This document shows positions 1 through 6,726 of a stretch of DNA of 64,000 nucleotides, piece after piece. Position 1 is the stretch's first letter, and every line of letters begins with the position of its first letter. A program made the position numbers and the translations under genes. Below the pieces are notes generated by a model. That model had not been told where the DNA came from. It saw only the letters and a program-made list of their open reading frames with translations, and made no database searches. The stretch comes from JAGIBJ01 sp032119595 (GTDB taxonomy: Bacteria; Actinomycetota; Thermoleophilia; Solirubrobacterales; Solirubrobacteraceae): the NCBI GenBank assembly GCA_032119595.1, contig JAUMBQ010000006.1:620001-684000 (forward strand). Direction: 5' to 3'.

Positions 1-178
1 GGAGCAGCTTGCCGCGGCGACGCACACCCGTGAGCACCGCGCCGTCGAGGGAACCGGGCGGCGGATCAAGCGAACGCAGGGCGTTGAAGCCGACCACCGA
101 GACCGCCTTGATCCGGCGGCCGGAGAGCGCCGTGGAGGCCCGCCTGGCGACGATCTCGACCTCGGGCAGTTCGGGCAT
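1..178 (-). CDS. mutM: Formamidopyrimidine-DNA glycosylase, N-terminal part (runs off the left edge)
   Basis: Base-excision repair enzyme (Fpg/MutM) that removes oxidised purines such as 8-oxoguanine and nicks the abasic site. Only the first 59 residues lie in the window. They begin MPELPEVE, the family signature: Pro2 is the Schiff-base nucleophile after Met removal and Glu3 the general acid. The conserved DNA-contacting Lys is at residue 57 in RRRGK. The ATG is at 178-176, with a TAGGCT -10 box 7 nt upstream (186-191). It is transcribed divergently from the polysaccharide genes and is probably unrelated to them. The catalytic helix-two-turn-helix and zinc finger would be outside the window, so completeness cannot be judged. 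Confidence 0.9.
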   Translation of the reverse strand, partial: MPELPEVEIVARRASTALSGRRIKAVSVVGFNALRSLDPPPGSLDGAVLTGVRRRGKLL

Positions 179-185
179 GACCGCG

Positions 186-191
186 AGCCTA
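186..191 (-). promoter_or_regulatory. -10 box TAGGCT of mutM
   Basis: TAGGCT read on the minus strand lies 7 nt before the mutM ATG, which suggests a leaderless transcript. No convincing -35 was identified. Confidence 0.5.
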
Positions 192-297
192 TCCGGCCTC
201 GCCCGGGCTGCGGAAACGCATTCGCGGCGCCCGGTGGCTCGGCCCTGCAAGCAGGGCGGCTCTTGGAGCGTGTGAGGTGTGGCACGATACGGCGCTC

Positions 298-1809
298 ATG
301 AGTGTTGTCCCCGCACCGGCGTCCCCCGGATCCCCCGTCGCGAGTGCACCGGTCAGCGCGGCGCCGGACGCCGTTCGCGTCGTCCGCAAGCTGCTGTGGC
401 TTCCGATCCTGCTCGCGATCCTCGCGGCGATCGTCGCCTACCTGATCACCGGCAACCGCGGCTACCAGGCGCAGGCCCTGGTCAAGATCGGCACGCAGAA
501 TCTCGACCAGCAGATTCTCGGGCTCAACCAGGAGAACGCGACCAACGGCAACCTGATCATCGCCGAGATCATCGCCAACATGGATCAGCTTGAGACGGCG
601 CGCGCCACGGTCGGCTTGCTGCAAGGCTCGCCAAACCTCACGCCGACGGAGATCGACGAGAAGGTCGGCGTCACGATCGACACCAAGACCTTCCTCATCG
701 CCGTCAACGCGAAGGACCAGAGCCCCTTCATCGCATCGAAGCTGGCCACCGCGTACACGCAGGCCTACATCGACCTCGTCGCGGACCGCGAGCGCCAGCG
801 CCTCACCGACATCGAGGCCCAGCTCCAGAAGCGCCTCTCGGAGGTCCGCCAGACGCAGGCCGCAGCGCTCAACGGCCTCTCGGAGAAGGAGAAGGACGAC
901 GCTCGCCGCCTGCTCGCCATCCAGCCGGCCGCCGAGACCGCGCAGATCACCGCCAAGCTCGAGCAGCTCGCCGTGCTCAAGCGCGTCAACGTGCAAAGCA
1001 TCTCGTTCGCCCGCAAGGCCGACATCCCGACGAGCCCGTCGGGCCTGCCGCCGCTGCTCTTCATGGTCGCGGCGCTCTTTGCCGGCGGCGTGATCGGCAC
1101 CGCGCTTGCGTTCGTGATCGCCGGCCGCGACCCGAAGGTCCGCGCCGAAGAGACGGCCGAGGGTCTCCTGGGCGCTCCGATCCTGGTCCGCGCGCCCGCG
1201 TCGCTTGCCACCCGTGAACGATCGACCACGCCGTTCTCGGCGCTGCGTCCGGTCGAGGCCGAGTCGGCGCGCATCGCGGCCGCGCAGCTCCGCCTTAACC
1301 CAACGAGTCGCGACTCGCGCGCGATCGCAATCGTCTCCGCCGACGACGACACCGTCGGCTCGCCCGTCGCCCTGCAGGTCGCGGCGGCGCTGGCCCGCAC
1401 GCCGTTTACGGTGCTGCTGATCGGGATCGGCGCCGAGCCGAACTGGCCGCAGGTGCAGCGCTTGCTCGACGGCGCCCCCGATGGCGCCGGCGCCCTGGAA
1501 GAGGAAGATGGCGGCGACGGCACCCTCCATCGCCTCGCCCTCGCCGAGGACGAGCTTCGCGACGATCGCGTCGCCGCCGTTCGCGCCTGGGCTCTCCAGC
1601 GGTACGACCGCCTGGTGATCGCCAGCCCCACCCCGGACCGCCATTCGGCGGGCGTCGTGCTGCTGCGCGCCGCCGACACCGCCGTCGCCGTCGCGTCGGC
1701 CGGGCACACCTCTCGCGCCTCACTTACGCGCCTTCGTGACCTCGCGTCCCAGATCGGTGTGCCGATTGCCGGTACCATCGCAACCGGCTTCGGTGGCGCG
1801 GAGTCGTAA
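298..1809 (+). CDS. Wzz-like polysaccharide copolymerase with degenerate BY-kinase-like C-terminus
   Basis: Membrane protein of 503 residues, with the layout of actinobacterial/Firmicute chain-length regulators that fuse a Wzz domain to a tyrosine-kinase-like domain. TM1 is about residues 33-51, followed by an extracytoplasmic part with a coiled-coil-prone stretch (165-205). A Pro-rich PTSPSGLPP segment precedes TM2 (251-275). Residues 342-500 resemble a BY-kinase/ParA-like ATPase fold, but the P-loop position reads SADDDTVGSP with no GKS/GKT, so ATP binding is doubtful. It probably steers polymer length or assembly. The ATG at 298 is chosen because an in-frame GTG at 277 would add seven residues with no supporting signal. 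It is followed by an acetyltransferase and an SGNH-like gene on the same strand. A paralogue lies at 6727-8076. Confidence 0.75.
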   Translation: MSVVPAPASPGSPVASAPVSAAPDAVRVVRKLLWLPILLAILAAIVAYLITGNRGYQAQALVKIGTQNLDQQILGLNQENATNGNLIIAEIIANMDQLETARATVGLLQGSPNLTPTEIDEKVGVTIDTKTFLIAVNAKDQSPFIASKLATAYTQAYIDLVADRERQRLTDIEAQLQKRLSEVRQTQAAALNGLSEKEKDDARRLLAIQPAAETAQITAKLEQLAVLKRVNVQSISFARKADIPTSPSGLPPLLFMVAALFAGGVIGTALAFVIAGRDPKVRAEETAEGLLGAPILVRAPASLATRERSTTPFSALRPVEAESARIAAAQLRLNPTSRDSRAIAIVSADDDTVGSPVALQVAAALARTPFTVLLIGIGAEPNWPQVQRLLDGAPDGAGALEEEDGGDGTLHRLALAEDELRDDRVAAVRAWALQRYDRLVIASPTPDRHSAGVVLLRAADTAVAVASAGHTSRASLTRLRDLASQIGVPIAGTIATGFGGAES

Positions 1810-1883
1810 CCTGTACCTGCGGGTACCTCAGCCGCAGCCCCAACACCCCAGATTCCCGACGTCCCGCGGGAGGCCCAGAACCA

Positions 1884-2462
1884 ATGCCGATGCCTGAAGG
1901 CGACGCAACCGTCGTCCACGCGAACAACCGCAAGGAATGGTTCCTCGGGAGCATCGTCAACCGCATTCCGTTCAGCAAGCCGCGCGCTCGCCTGTACGAG
2001 AAGCTGGGGAAGATCGACTTCGAGGCCGTCGACGACACGCTCATCCTGCGTGGCGTCGAGGTCCTCAACCCGCATCGCATTCAGATCGGCAAGGGGTCGG
2101 TCATCAACCGCAAGGTCCTGCTGGATGGTCGCGGGGGTCTTGAGATCGGCCGTGACGTCGGGATCGCCGAGCGTTCGGTCATCCTCACCGGCGCGCACGG
2201 CTTTGAGGGCGGCATCACCGACCATGTGTGGCGCACCCGCATCGAGGATTACGTCTTCGTCAACCTCGGCGCGATGATCATGCCGGGCGTGATCGTCGGC
2301 AAGGGCGCGATCGTCGCGGCCGGGTCGATCGTGACGAAGGATGTCGAGCCGTGGACGATCGTGGCGGGCGTTCCCGCCAAGAAGATCGGCGAGCGGACGC
2401 CCTGTGAGTACGAGGTGTTCCGTCGCGGCGGTGCCCACGCCTACAACGCGGACTGGCGATGA
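1884..2462 (+). CDS. Left-handed beta-helix O-acetyltransferase (WbbJ/WcaF-like)
   Basis: A 192-residue acyltransferase of the hexapeptide-repeat family, expected to transfer acetyl from acetyl-CoA to a sugar hydroxyl of the surface polysaccharide or its precursor. Hexapeptide-type repeats run from about residue 62 to 155 (for example IGKGSVINRK, IVGKGAIVAAGSIVTKD). The H of TGAHGFEGG (around residue 100) sits where the catalytic His of this family is expected. The C-terminal VAGVPAKKIGER is the typical closing motif. A GGGAGG-type ribosome binding site lies about 11 nt before the ATG. It overlaps the next gene by 4 nt (ATGA), so the two are translationally coupled. Confidence 0.85.
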   Translation: MPMPEGDATVVHANNRKEWFLGSIVNRIPFSKPRARLYEKLGKIDFEAVDDTLILRGVEVLNPHRIQIGKGSVINRKVLLDGRGGLEIGRDVGIAERSVILTGAHGFEGGITDHVWRTRIEDYVFVNLGAMIMPGVIVGKGAIVAAGSIVTKDVEPWTIVAGVPAKKIGERTPCEYEVFRRGGAHAYNADWR

Positions 2463-3517
2463 GCGACACCGTAGCCAAAGCGCAGCGCTCGCTCGCGCGC
2501 ATCCAGGCCGTGCCGGAGCCGCTGAAGAAGCTGCTGCGGCCAATCAAGAACGTGCTCTTCACGATGCACCGCGACGAGGCCGCCACGTGGGTCCTGGAGC
2601 GGCCTGAGTCGCCGGACGAGCGGTACCTCGATGTGCTGCGCTTCGGCGCCTGCGACTTCCGCGAGACCGAGCACGCCCACACCATGGAGGCGCCCGTCGG
2701 GTGGCCGAAGCACATGGCCGCTGAGATGGAGCGCCAGGGCGTCACCCTTGCGTTCCAGAACCTTTTCGTCTGGCATTTCGAGGACTTCCCGGACGAGAAG
2801 CTGATGATCAAGCGTCGCCGCAAGCGTCGTGGGCGCCCGGACGTGATCCTGATTCAGACCGGTGGCTTCCCGGCGATGAAGCACATCTGGGGCTTCAACA
2901 TCTGGTCGTTTCTCGCGCGCGAGAACCTTGGCCGCCGTCTCGGCTGGTGGATGAACCCGATCTGGCGCGTGATGAACGTGATCCTCATGGTCTTCGGTCG
3001 GCCCGCCCCCTATTCGGGCCCTGATCCGCAGCTCGCCGAGTTTGTCGCGACGGTCCGCCGCGTGTGGCCGGGCGTGCCGATCGAGTTCTGGCAGCAGTCC
3101 GATCCGGTCCTGCAGGGCTTCTGGAAGAAGTCCGTCGCCCAGCGCCTGATCGAGGAGACCGTGCCGATCTTGGACGACCTCGATATCCCCGTCGTTGACG
3201 CCCCGCCAATTCCGAACGTCATGGCCTTGCGCGGCGCCAACGGCATGAATCTCAACCACCGCGGCTCCTTGGCCGTCGGTGCGTGGTACGCCGACCACCT
3301 GCTGGCGAACTTCGGCCACCTCGCGAAGTCGGCGACGCAGCGCGCCGCAGAGGCGTCGGCCGCAGAGGCGTCGGCCGCGGAGGCGGCTGACGCGGACGCC
3401 AGCGCCAGCGCACCCAAATCGCTCGGCGCGCCCAGCACCAGCGGCGCGAAGGAATCTGCGGGTGCCGACGCCGCCGGTGGCGGCGGCGCCGAGACGGCAT
3501 TGCCCGCAGCCGACTGA
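2459..3517 (+). CDS. SGNH-hydrolase-like protein of the polysaccharide locus, function unknown
   Basis: A 352-residue soluble protein that I recognise only loosely. RFGACDF (61-67), IQTGG (132-136) and the late NLNHRG (264-269) lie in the order and spacing of blocks I, III and V of SGNH/GDSL esterase-like proteins. The block I Ser nucleophile is not evident, so an active esterase is uncertain. The C-terminal 60 residues are low-complexity Ala/Ser/Gly with a short AEAS repeat. Translational coupling to the upstream acetyltransferase (ATGA overlap) suggests a role in decorating or trimming acyl groups on the polymer. The gene ends facing a repeat-rich convergent intergenic region. A basic RRRKRRGR stretch near residue 120 could contact membrane or nucleic acid. 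Confidence 0.5.
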   Translation: MSDTVAKAQRSLARIQAVPEPLKKLLRPIKNVLFTMHRDEAATWVLERPESPDERYLDVLRFGACDFRETEHAHTMEAPVGWPKHMAAEMERQGVTLAFQNLFVWHFEDFPDEKLMIKRRRKRRGRPDVILIQTGGFPAMKHIWGFNIWSFLARENLGRRLGWWMNPIWRVMNVILMVFGRPAPYSGPDPQLAEFVATVRRVWPGVPIEFWQQSDPVLQGFWKKSVAQRLIEETVPILDDLDIPVVDAPPIPNVMALRGANGMNLNHRGSLAVGAWYADHLLANFGHLAKSATQRAAEASAAEASAAEAADADASASAPKSLGAPSTSGAKESAGADAAGGGGAETALPAAD

Positions 3518-3568
3518 GTTTGCAGGCCGCCCTCGGCGGCGTAGGCGAAAGCTCCCGGGCCGCTGGCG

Positions 3569-3845
3569 GCGGGCGAAACTCAACGCCGGCCACGGCGCCG
3601 CCGGGCCTATCGGCTGGCGAGGGCGGCGCGAAGGATGAGCTGGCAGCGGGCGGGAGTCGGCGCCGGCTACGACGCCGCCGGGCCTATCGGCTGGCGAGGG
3701 CTGCGCGGCGCGTGAGCTGACTGCGGGCAAAACTCGGCGCCGGCTACGACGCCGGCGGGCCATTGGCTGGCGAGGGCGGCGCGGCGCGAGAGCTGGCTGC
3801 GGGCGAAACTCGGCGCCGGCTACGACGCCAGCGGGCCTATCGGCG
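3569..3845 (+). repeat. Tandem repeat, unit 76-77 bp, about 3.6 copies
   Basis: Copies start at 3569, 3646, 3723 and 3799. Each opens with GCGGGCGAAACTC-like sequence followed by GGCGCCGGCTACGACGCC and later CGGCTGGCGAGGG; the last copy is truncated. No reading frame is conserved between copies, since 77 is not a multiple of 3. It lies in the convergent gap between the SGNH-like gene and fabH. A related core reappears in inverse orientation in the array at 4121-4290. Confidence 0.85.
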
Positions 3846-3880
3846 GGTTCCTTGCCTCTTGCACGAGCCCCCTGCGGTGG

Positions 3881-3942
3881 ACCACAAAATGGGGTGTGAA
3901 TTGATCTGAAACGGTCAGTCAAAAGTACACCCCATTTTCCGG
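3881..3942. repeat. Palindromic element A (long hairpin)
   Basis: AAAATGGGGTGT (3886-3897) is exactly complementary to ACACCCCATTTT (3927-3938), with ACC/GGT flanks also pairing after a 2-nt mismatch. The loop is 29 nt. The stem is A/T-rich at its base, unlike the surroundings. The outer sequence ACCACAAAATRGGGTG is shared with element B at 4015-4078. It may act as a terminator or be a small mobile palindrome. Confidence 0.75.
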
Positions 3943-4014
3943 TAGGACGCGCCCGGGCACGAAAGCGGCCCAAACGGCCGAAATCCTTGCCCTCAAACGC
4001 CAGAATTGCTTTAG

Positions 4015-4078
4015 ACCACAAAATAGGGTGGACTTTGTACGACCCCGGTTTCGGGAAAAGTCCACCCTATTTTCCGGT
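4015..4078. repeat. Palindromic element B (17-bp perfect stem)
   Basis: AAAATAGGGTGGACTTT (4020-4036) pairs perfectly with 4057-4073. ACC/GGT flanks extend it after a 2-nt mismatch, and the loop contains a smaller CCCG-GTTT-CGGG hairpin. It shares its outer half with element A, so the two look like diverged copies of one palindrome. It can form on either strand. Confidence 0.8.
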
Positions 4079-4120
4079 GCAAGCATGCGGCCCGCCCGAG
4101 GCGCGTCGGCGCCGCAGCCG

Positions 4121-4290
4121 GCGCAGACTCCCGCCCGCAACCGGCTCGGGCCGCCCGCCCCCTCGGTGCGAAGGGGCCCGCGGGCGACGAATCCAGCGCC
4201 GAGTCCCGCCCGCAGCCCGCTCAGTCCGCCCGCCCCCTCGGTGTGAAGGGGCCCGCGGGCGACGAATCCAGCGCTGACTCCCGCCCGCAC
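4121..4290 (+). repeat. Tandem repeat, unit 75 bp, 2.3 copies
   Basis: Full copies lie at 4121-4195 and 4196-4270, with a partial one from 4271. The second halves, ending GGGGCCCGCGGGCGACGAATCCA as two blocks of GGGGCCCGCGG and GCGACGAATCCA, are nearly identical. The unit start GCGCCGAGTCCCGCCCGC resembles the reverse complement of the start of the 76-77 bp array at 3569-3845. The two arrays therefore flank the palindromes in opposite orientation. Confidence 0.8.
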
Positions 4291-4380
4291 GGACTGAGAC
4301 GCCGTCCCCTCACCGAGAGAGCCGCAGCCCGTCAGGCCTGCTCGGCCGGCCACCTCGTGAGCGTCCTATCGCGCCGCAGA

Positions 4381-4438
4381 TTTCGTTCGGGTGGAGCCGA
4401 CTCGGGCCTCTGGCCATGTCGGATCCACCCGGACGAAA
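4381..4438. terminator. Long hairpin downstream of fabH, probable bidirectional terminator
   Basis: TTTCGTTCGGGTGGA (4381-4395) pairs with TCCACCCGGACGAAA (4424-4438) over 15 positions with one G-U wobble. The loop folds further through CCGAC/GTCGG and GGCC/GGCC. It lies 34 nt after the fabH stop and also faces the plus-strand SGNH-like operon, so it could end transcription from both sides. Confidence 0.6.
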
Positions 4439-4471
4439 GATGCAAGCGAGAGGATGCTCACGAGGGGGTCG

Positions 4472-5482
4472 TCAGGCCTGCTCGGCGATGCCCCAGCGGA
4501 TGAGCCCGGCGGCCCAGATGTAGCCGGCGCCGATGGCGGCGGTGAGGACGAGGTCGCCCTGCTTCAGCTTGCCGTCTTGCTGGGCGCGGGTCATCGCCAT
4601 CGGGATGGTGGCGGCCGAGATGTTGCCGGTGTCGCCGAGGTACGTGACGGACTTCTCGGGGTCGACATCCAGGCGGGCGCCGACGGCCTGGAGAATGCGG
4701 GCGTTGGCCTGGTGGAACACGAAGAGGTCGATGTCCTCCTTGGTCTTGCCGCCGACCTCGAGGATCTCTTTGGTCACGTTGACGAGCTCGGACACGGCGA
4801 CCATGTAGGTCTCCTGGCCGCGCATCCACGTGCGCTCGGTGTTCTTGTAGCCACCGATCATCTCGGCGTACGTGCCGTCGGCATGGATCACGATCTCGCC
4901 GATCGCCCCCGGATGCTGGTCGGACTGGCGGGTGATCACACCGGCGCCAGCGCCGTCGCCCATCACGGCAACGCCGGCCTTCTGGTTCGCGGAGCCCATC
5001 GGCGACAGGACATCGGAGGCCACGACAAGGACGTTCTTCGCCCGACCCGTCTCGATCATCGACGACGCGTACTTCACACCCGAGAGCCAGCCGGCGCAGG
5101 CGGCGGAGATGTCGACGGCGCCCGCGGCACGGTCGATGCCCATCGCGTGCGTGAGGAACGGCGCAGCGTTCGGCGTGATGCGGTCAAAGGTGTAGGTCGC
5201 GACGATGACGTGATCGATGTCGGCGTTCGTGAGGCCAGCGTTGGTGATCGCCTTCTCTGCGGCCTCTTGGCCGAGCGAGAGGACGGTCTCGTCCTGATCA
5301 GCCCAGCGACGCTCCCGGATGCCGGTGCGCGACTCGAGCCAGTCGGGCTTGACCCCGATCATCCGCTCGACGACCTCGTTGGAGTACGAGTTGCGCGGCA
5401 ACGCGTAGCCGACGCCCGCCAGGGTGGCGCGGTAGGGAAGGCCGGCGGGGATGCCGAGGAGGTCGTCGTCTTGGGCGCTCAT
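4472..5482 (-). CDS. fabH: 3-oxoacyl-ACP synthase III (KAS III)
   Basis: Condenses an acyl-CoA primer with malonyl-ACP to start fatty-acid or acyl-chain synthesis in the cytoplasm. At 336 residues it has the usual family length. The catalytic triad is intact: Cys129 in SAACAG, His257 in FHQAN and Asn287 in GNISAA. It is the last gene of an acpP-fabD-fabH operon, and its ATG overlaps the fabD stop by 4 nt. No KAS I/II, ketoreductase or dehydratase is nearby, so this is either part of the primary FAS II system placed inside the surface-polysaccharide region or a dedicated set making a special acyl group. The trio alone cannot complete a chain. Transcription ends toward the hairpin at 4381-4438. 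Confidence 0.9.
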   Translation of the reverse strand: MSAQDDDLLGIPAGLPYRATLAGVGYALPRNSYSNEVVERMIGVKPDWLESRTGIRERRWADQDETVLSLGQEAAEKAITNAGLTNADIDHVIVATYTFDRITPNAAPFLTHAMGIDRAAGAVDISAACAGWLSGVKYASSMIETGRAKNVLVVASDVLSPMGSANQKAGVAVMGDGAGAGVITRQSDQHPGAIGEIVIHADGTYAEMIGGYKNTERTWMRGQETYMVAVSELVNVTKEILEVGGKTKEDIDLFVFHQANARILQAVGARLDVDPEKSVTYLGDTGNISAATIPMAMTRAQQDGKLKQGDLVLTAAIGAGYIWAAGLIRWGIAEQA

Positions 5483-6372
5483 CGGGCGGCCTCCAGCTCG
5501 TCGAGGGTGAGGGCGGGGACATCGAGCACGGTCTTGCGGGCCAGGCGCGCCATCGCGCCCCCGGGACCGATGTCGAGGAAATGGGTGGGCTTGAGCTTGG
5601 CGAGCTCCAGGAGCGTCTCGCGCCAGCGGACCTGGTTGGCGACCAACTCAGACAGCTCAGAGGCGAGGTCAGCGAACGGCGCGGCCGTGAGACCCGAGTA
5701 CACCGGCACCTGAGGGTCCAAAAACGGTGCGGTTTGCACGGCGGCACGAAGCGGCGGGACGATCGACGCCATGTAGACGCAGTGCCCCGGACCGGTGGTG
5801 TCCAGGCGCACCGCGCGCAGGCTCTGCTCCCTCGCGTCCGCCGCGATGGCGGTCAGCGCGGCGCCGGAGCCACTGACGACGACCTGGTCCGTCGCATTGT
5901 CGTTCGCGAGGTACCCGCCGTGGCGCTCGACCAGCCCAGCGATGTGCTCCTGCACCGTGGGGCCGGAGACGGCCATCATGCCGGCGTCTCCCCAAGCGGC
6001 GCCGTGGTGGTGCACTTCGAACGCCTCACCGCGGGCCGCCGCGAGGCGAACGGCGTCGGCCGGCGTGAGTGCGCCACCGAGCGCGAGGGCCGTGTACTCG
6101 CCAAGTGAGTGCCCAGCGACCGCGATCACCGGCCCATACCGCTCAGCGTTCTCCGGCTCGGCAAGCAGCTCAAGCGCGCGGCGCCCGCGACCGATCCCGA
6201 CGACCACGAGGGCGGCCTGGAGACGAGCCCAGTCGGACTCCGGATCGAGGTGGGCGTCGGCCCCGAGGCGCTCCGCGTAAGCCGCAGCGAGATCGTCGCC
6301 GGCCGCGAGCACCTGCTCCCCGAGGTCACGGGGAACCTGCCCCTGACCGGGGCAGAGGACGACGACGCCCAT
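5479..6372 (-). CDS. fabD: Malonyl-CoA:ACP transacylase
   Basis: Transfers malonyl from CoA to ACP. At 297 residues it has the GQGQ motif near the N-terminus (residues 9-12). The nucleophile elbow is GHSLGEY with Ser89, and the partner His is at 197 in GPGHCVYM, which differs from the more usual FHSPLM wording. The oxyanion Gln in the N-terminal loop is present. It sits 5 nt after the acpP stop and overlaps fabH by 4 nt, so the three genes are almost certainly co-transcribed. Length and motifs fit a free-standing enzyme rather than a polyketide synthase fragment. Confidence 0.88.
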   Translation of the reverse strand: MGVVVLCPGQGQVPRDLGEQVLAAGDDLAAAYAERLGADAHLDPESDWARLQAALVVVGIGRGRRALELLAEPENAERYGPVIAVAGHSLGEYTALALGGALTPADAVRLAAARGEAFEVHHHGAAWGDAGMMAVSGPTVQEHIAGLVERHGGYLANDNATDQVVVSGSGAALTAIAADAREQSLRAVRLDTTGPGHCVYMASIVPPLRAAVQTAPFLDPQVPVYSGLTAAPFADLASELSELVANQVRWRETLLELAKLKPTHFLDIGPGGAMARLARKTVLDVPALTLDELEAAR

Positions 6373-6377
6373 CGGGG

Positions 6378-6626
6378 TTAGAGGCCGGCGCGACGGAACA
6401 CGACGGCGAGCGCGTCGCCGTACGTGGTCGAGCCCTGGAAGTCCTGCGGCTTGATGTCGATCGCGTAATCGTCATGCAGGATCTGGCTCAGCTCGACGAT
6501 GTCGAGCGAGTCGATGTTCGCGTCCTCCAGGCCGGACTCGGGCGTGAGCGTCGAGACGTCCACGTCGAAGGCGGCCAGAGCCCGCTGGATGCGGGCTTCG
6601 ATGAGTTCACGGGTGAGATCGGCCAC
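6378..6626 (-). CDS. acpP: Acyl carrier protein
   Basis: A small acidic four-helix carrier of 82 residues. The phosphopantetheine attachment site is Ser40 in NIDSLDIVEL. The start is the GTG at 6626-6624, preceded 10 nt earlier by an AGGAG ribosome binding site (6637-6641). The reading frame continues upstream, but those residues are basic and un-ACP-like. It is first in the acpP-fabD-fabH operon and divergent from the second Wzz-like gene. Its partner enzymes immediately downstream support an ACP for fatty-acid type synthesis rather than a peptidyl carrier. Confidence 0.9.
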   Translation of the reverse strand: MADLTRELIEARIQRALAAFDVDVSTLTPESGLEDANIDSLDIVELSQILHDDYAIDIKPQDFQGSTTYGDALAVVFRRAGL

Positions 6627-6664
6627 GGGGACTTGGCTCCTGAAGGGGAAACGAACCACCGCCC

Positions 6665-6670
6665 ATTGTA
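6665..6670 (-). promoter_or_regulatory. -10 box TACAAT for the acpP-fabD-fabH operon
   Basis: TACAAT on the minus strand lies 38 nt upstream of the acpP GTG. Unlike most units in the window, this leader also carries a Shine-Dalgarno (AGGAG). The 100-bp divergent gap must also hold the promoter of the plus-strand gene at 6727. Confidence 0.45.
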
Positions 6671-6726
6671 CTGCTCCAGTGTGCGCTGCCGCACGTGCAC
6701 CGCTCGGAGTGCGAGAATGCCGCGCA

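Noticed and set aside
9..275. 88-codon plus-strand frame at the left edge
   Set aside because: It is the shadow of mutM, whose MPELPEVE start on the minus strand is unmistakable.
765..4021. Two long overlapping minus-strand frames of 592 and 526 codons
   Set aside because: They are antisense to the Wzz-like, acetyltransferase and SGNH-like genes, which have recognisable motifs and coupled starts. Part of the second frame only translates the tandem repeats.
3569..4290. CRISPR-like array
   Set aside because: The repeats are directly abutting, 75-77 bp long, without unique spacers, and no cas gene is present.
4391..5713. 440-codon plus-strand frame
   Set aside because: Antisense to fabH and fabD, whose catalytic residues are all intact.
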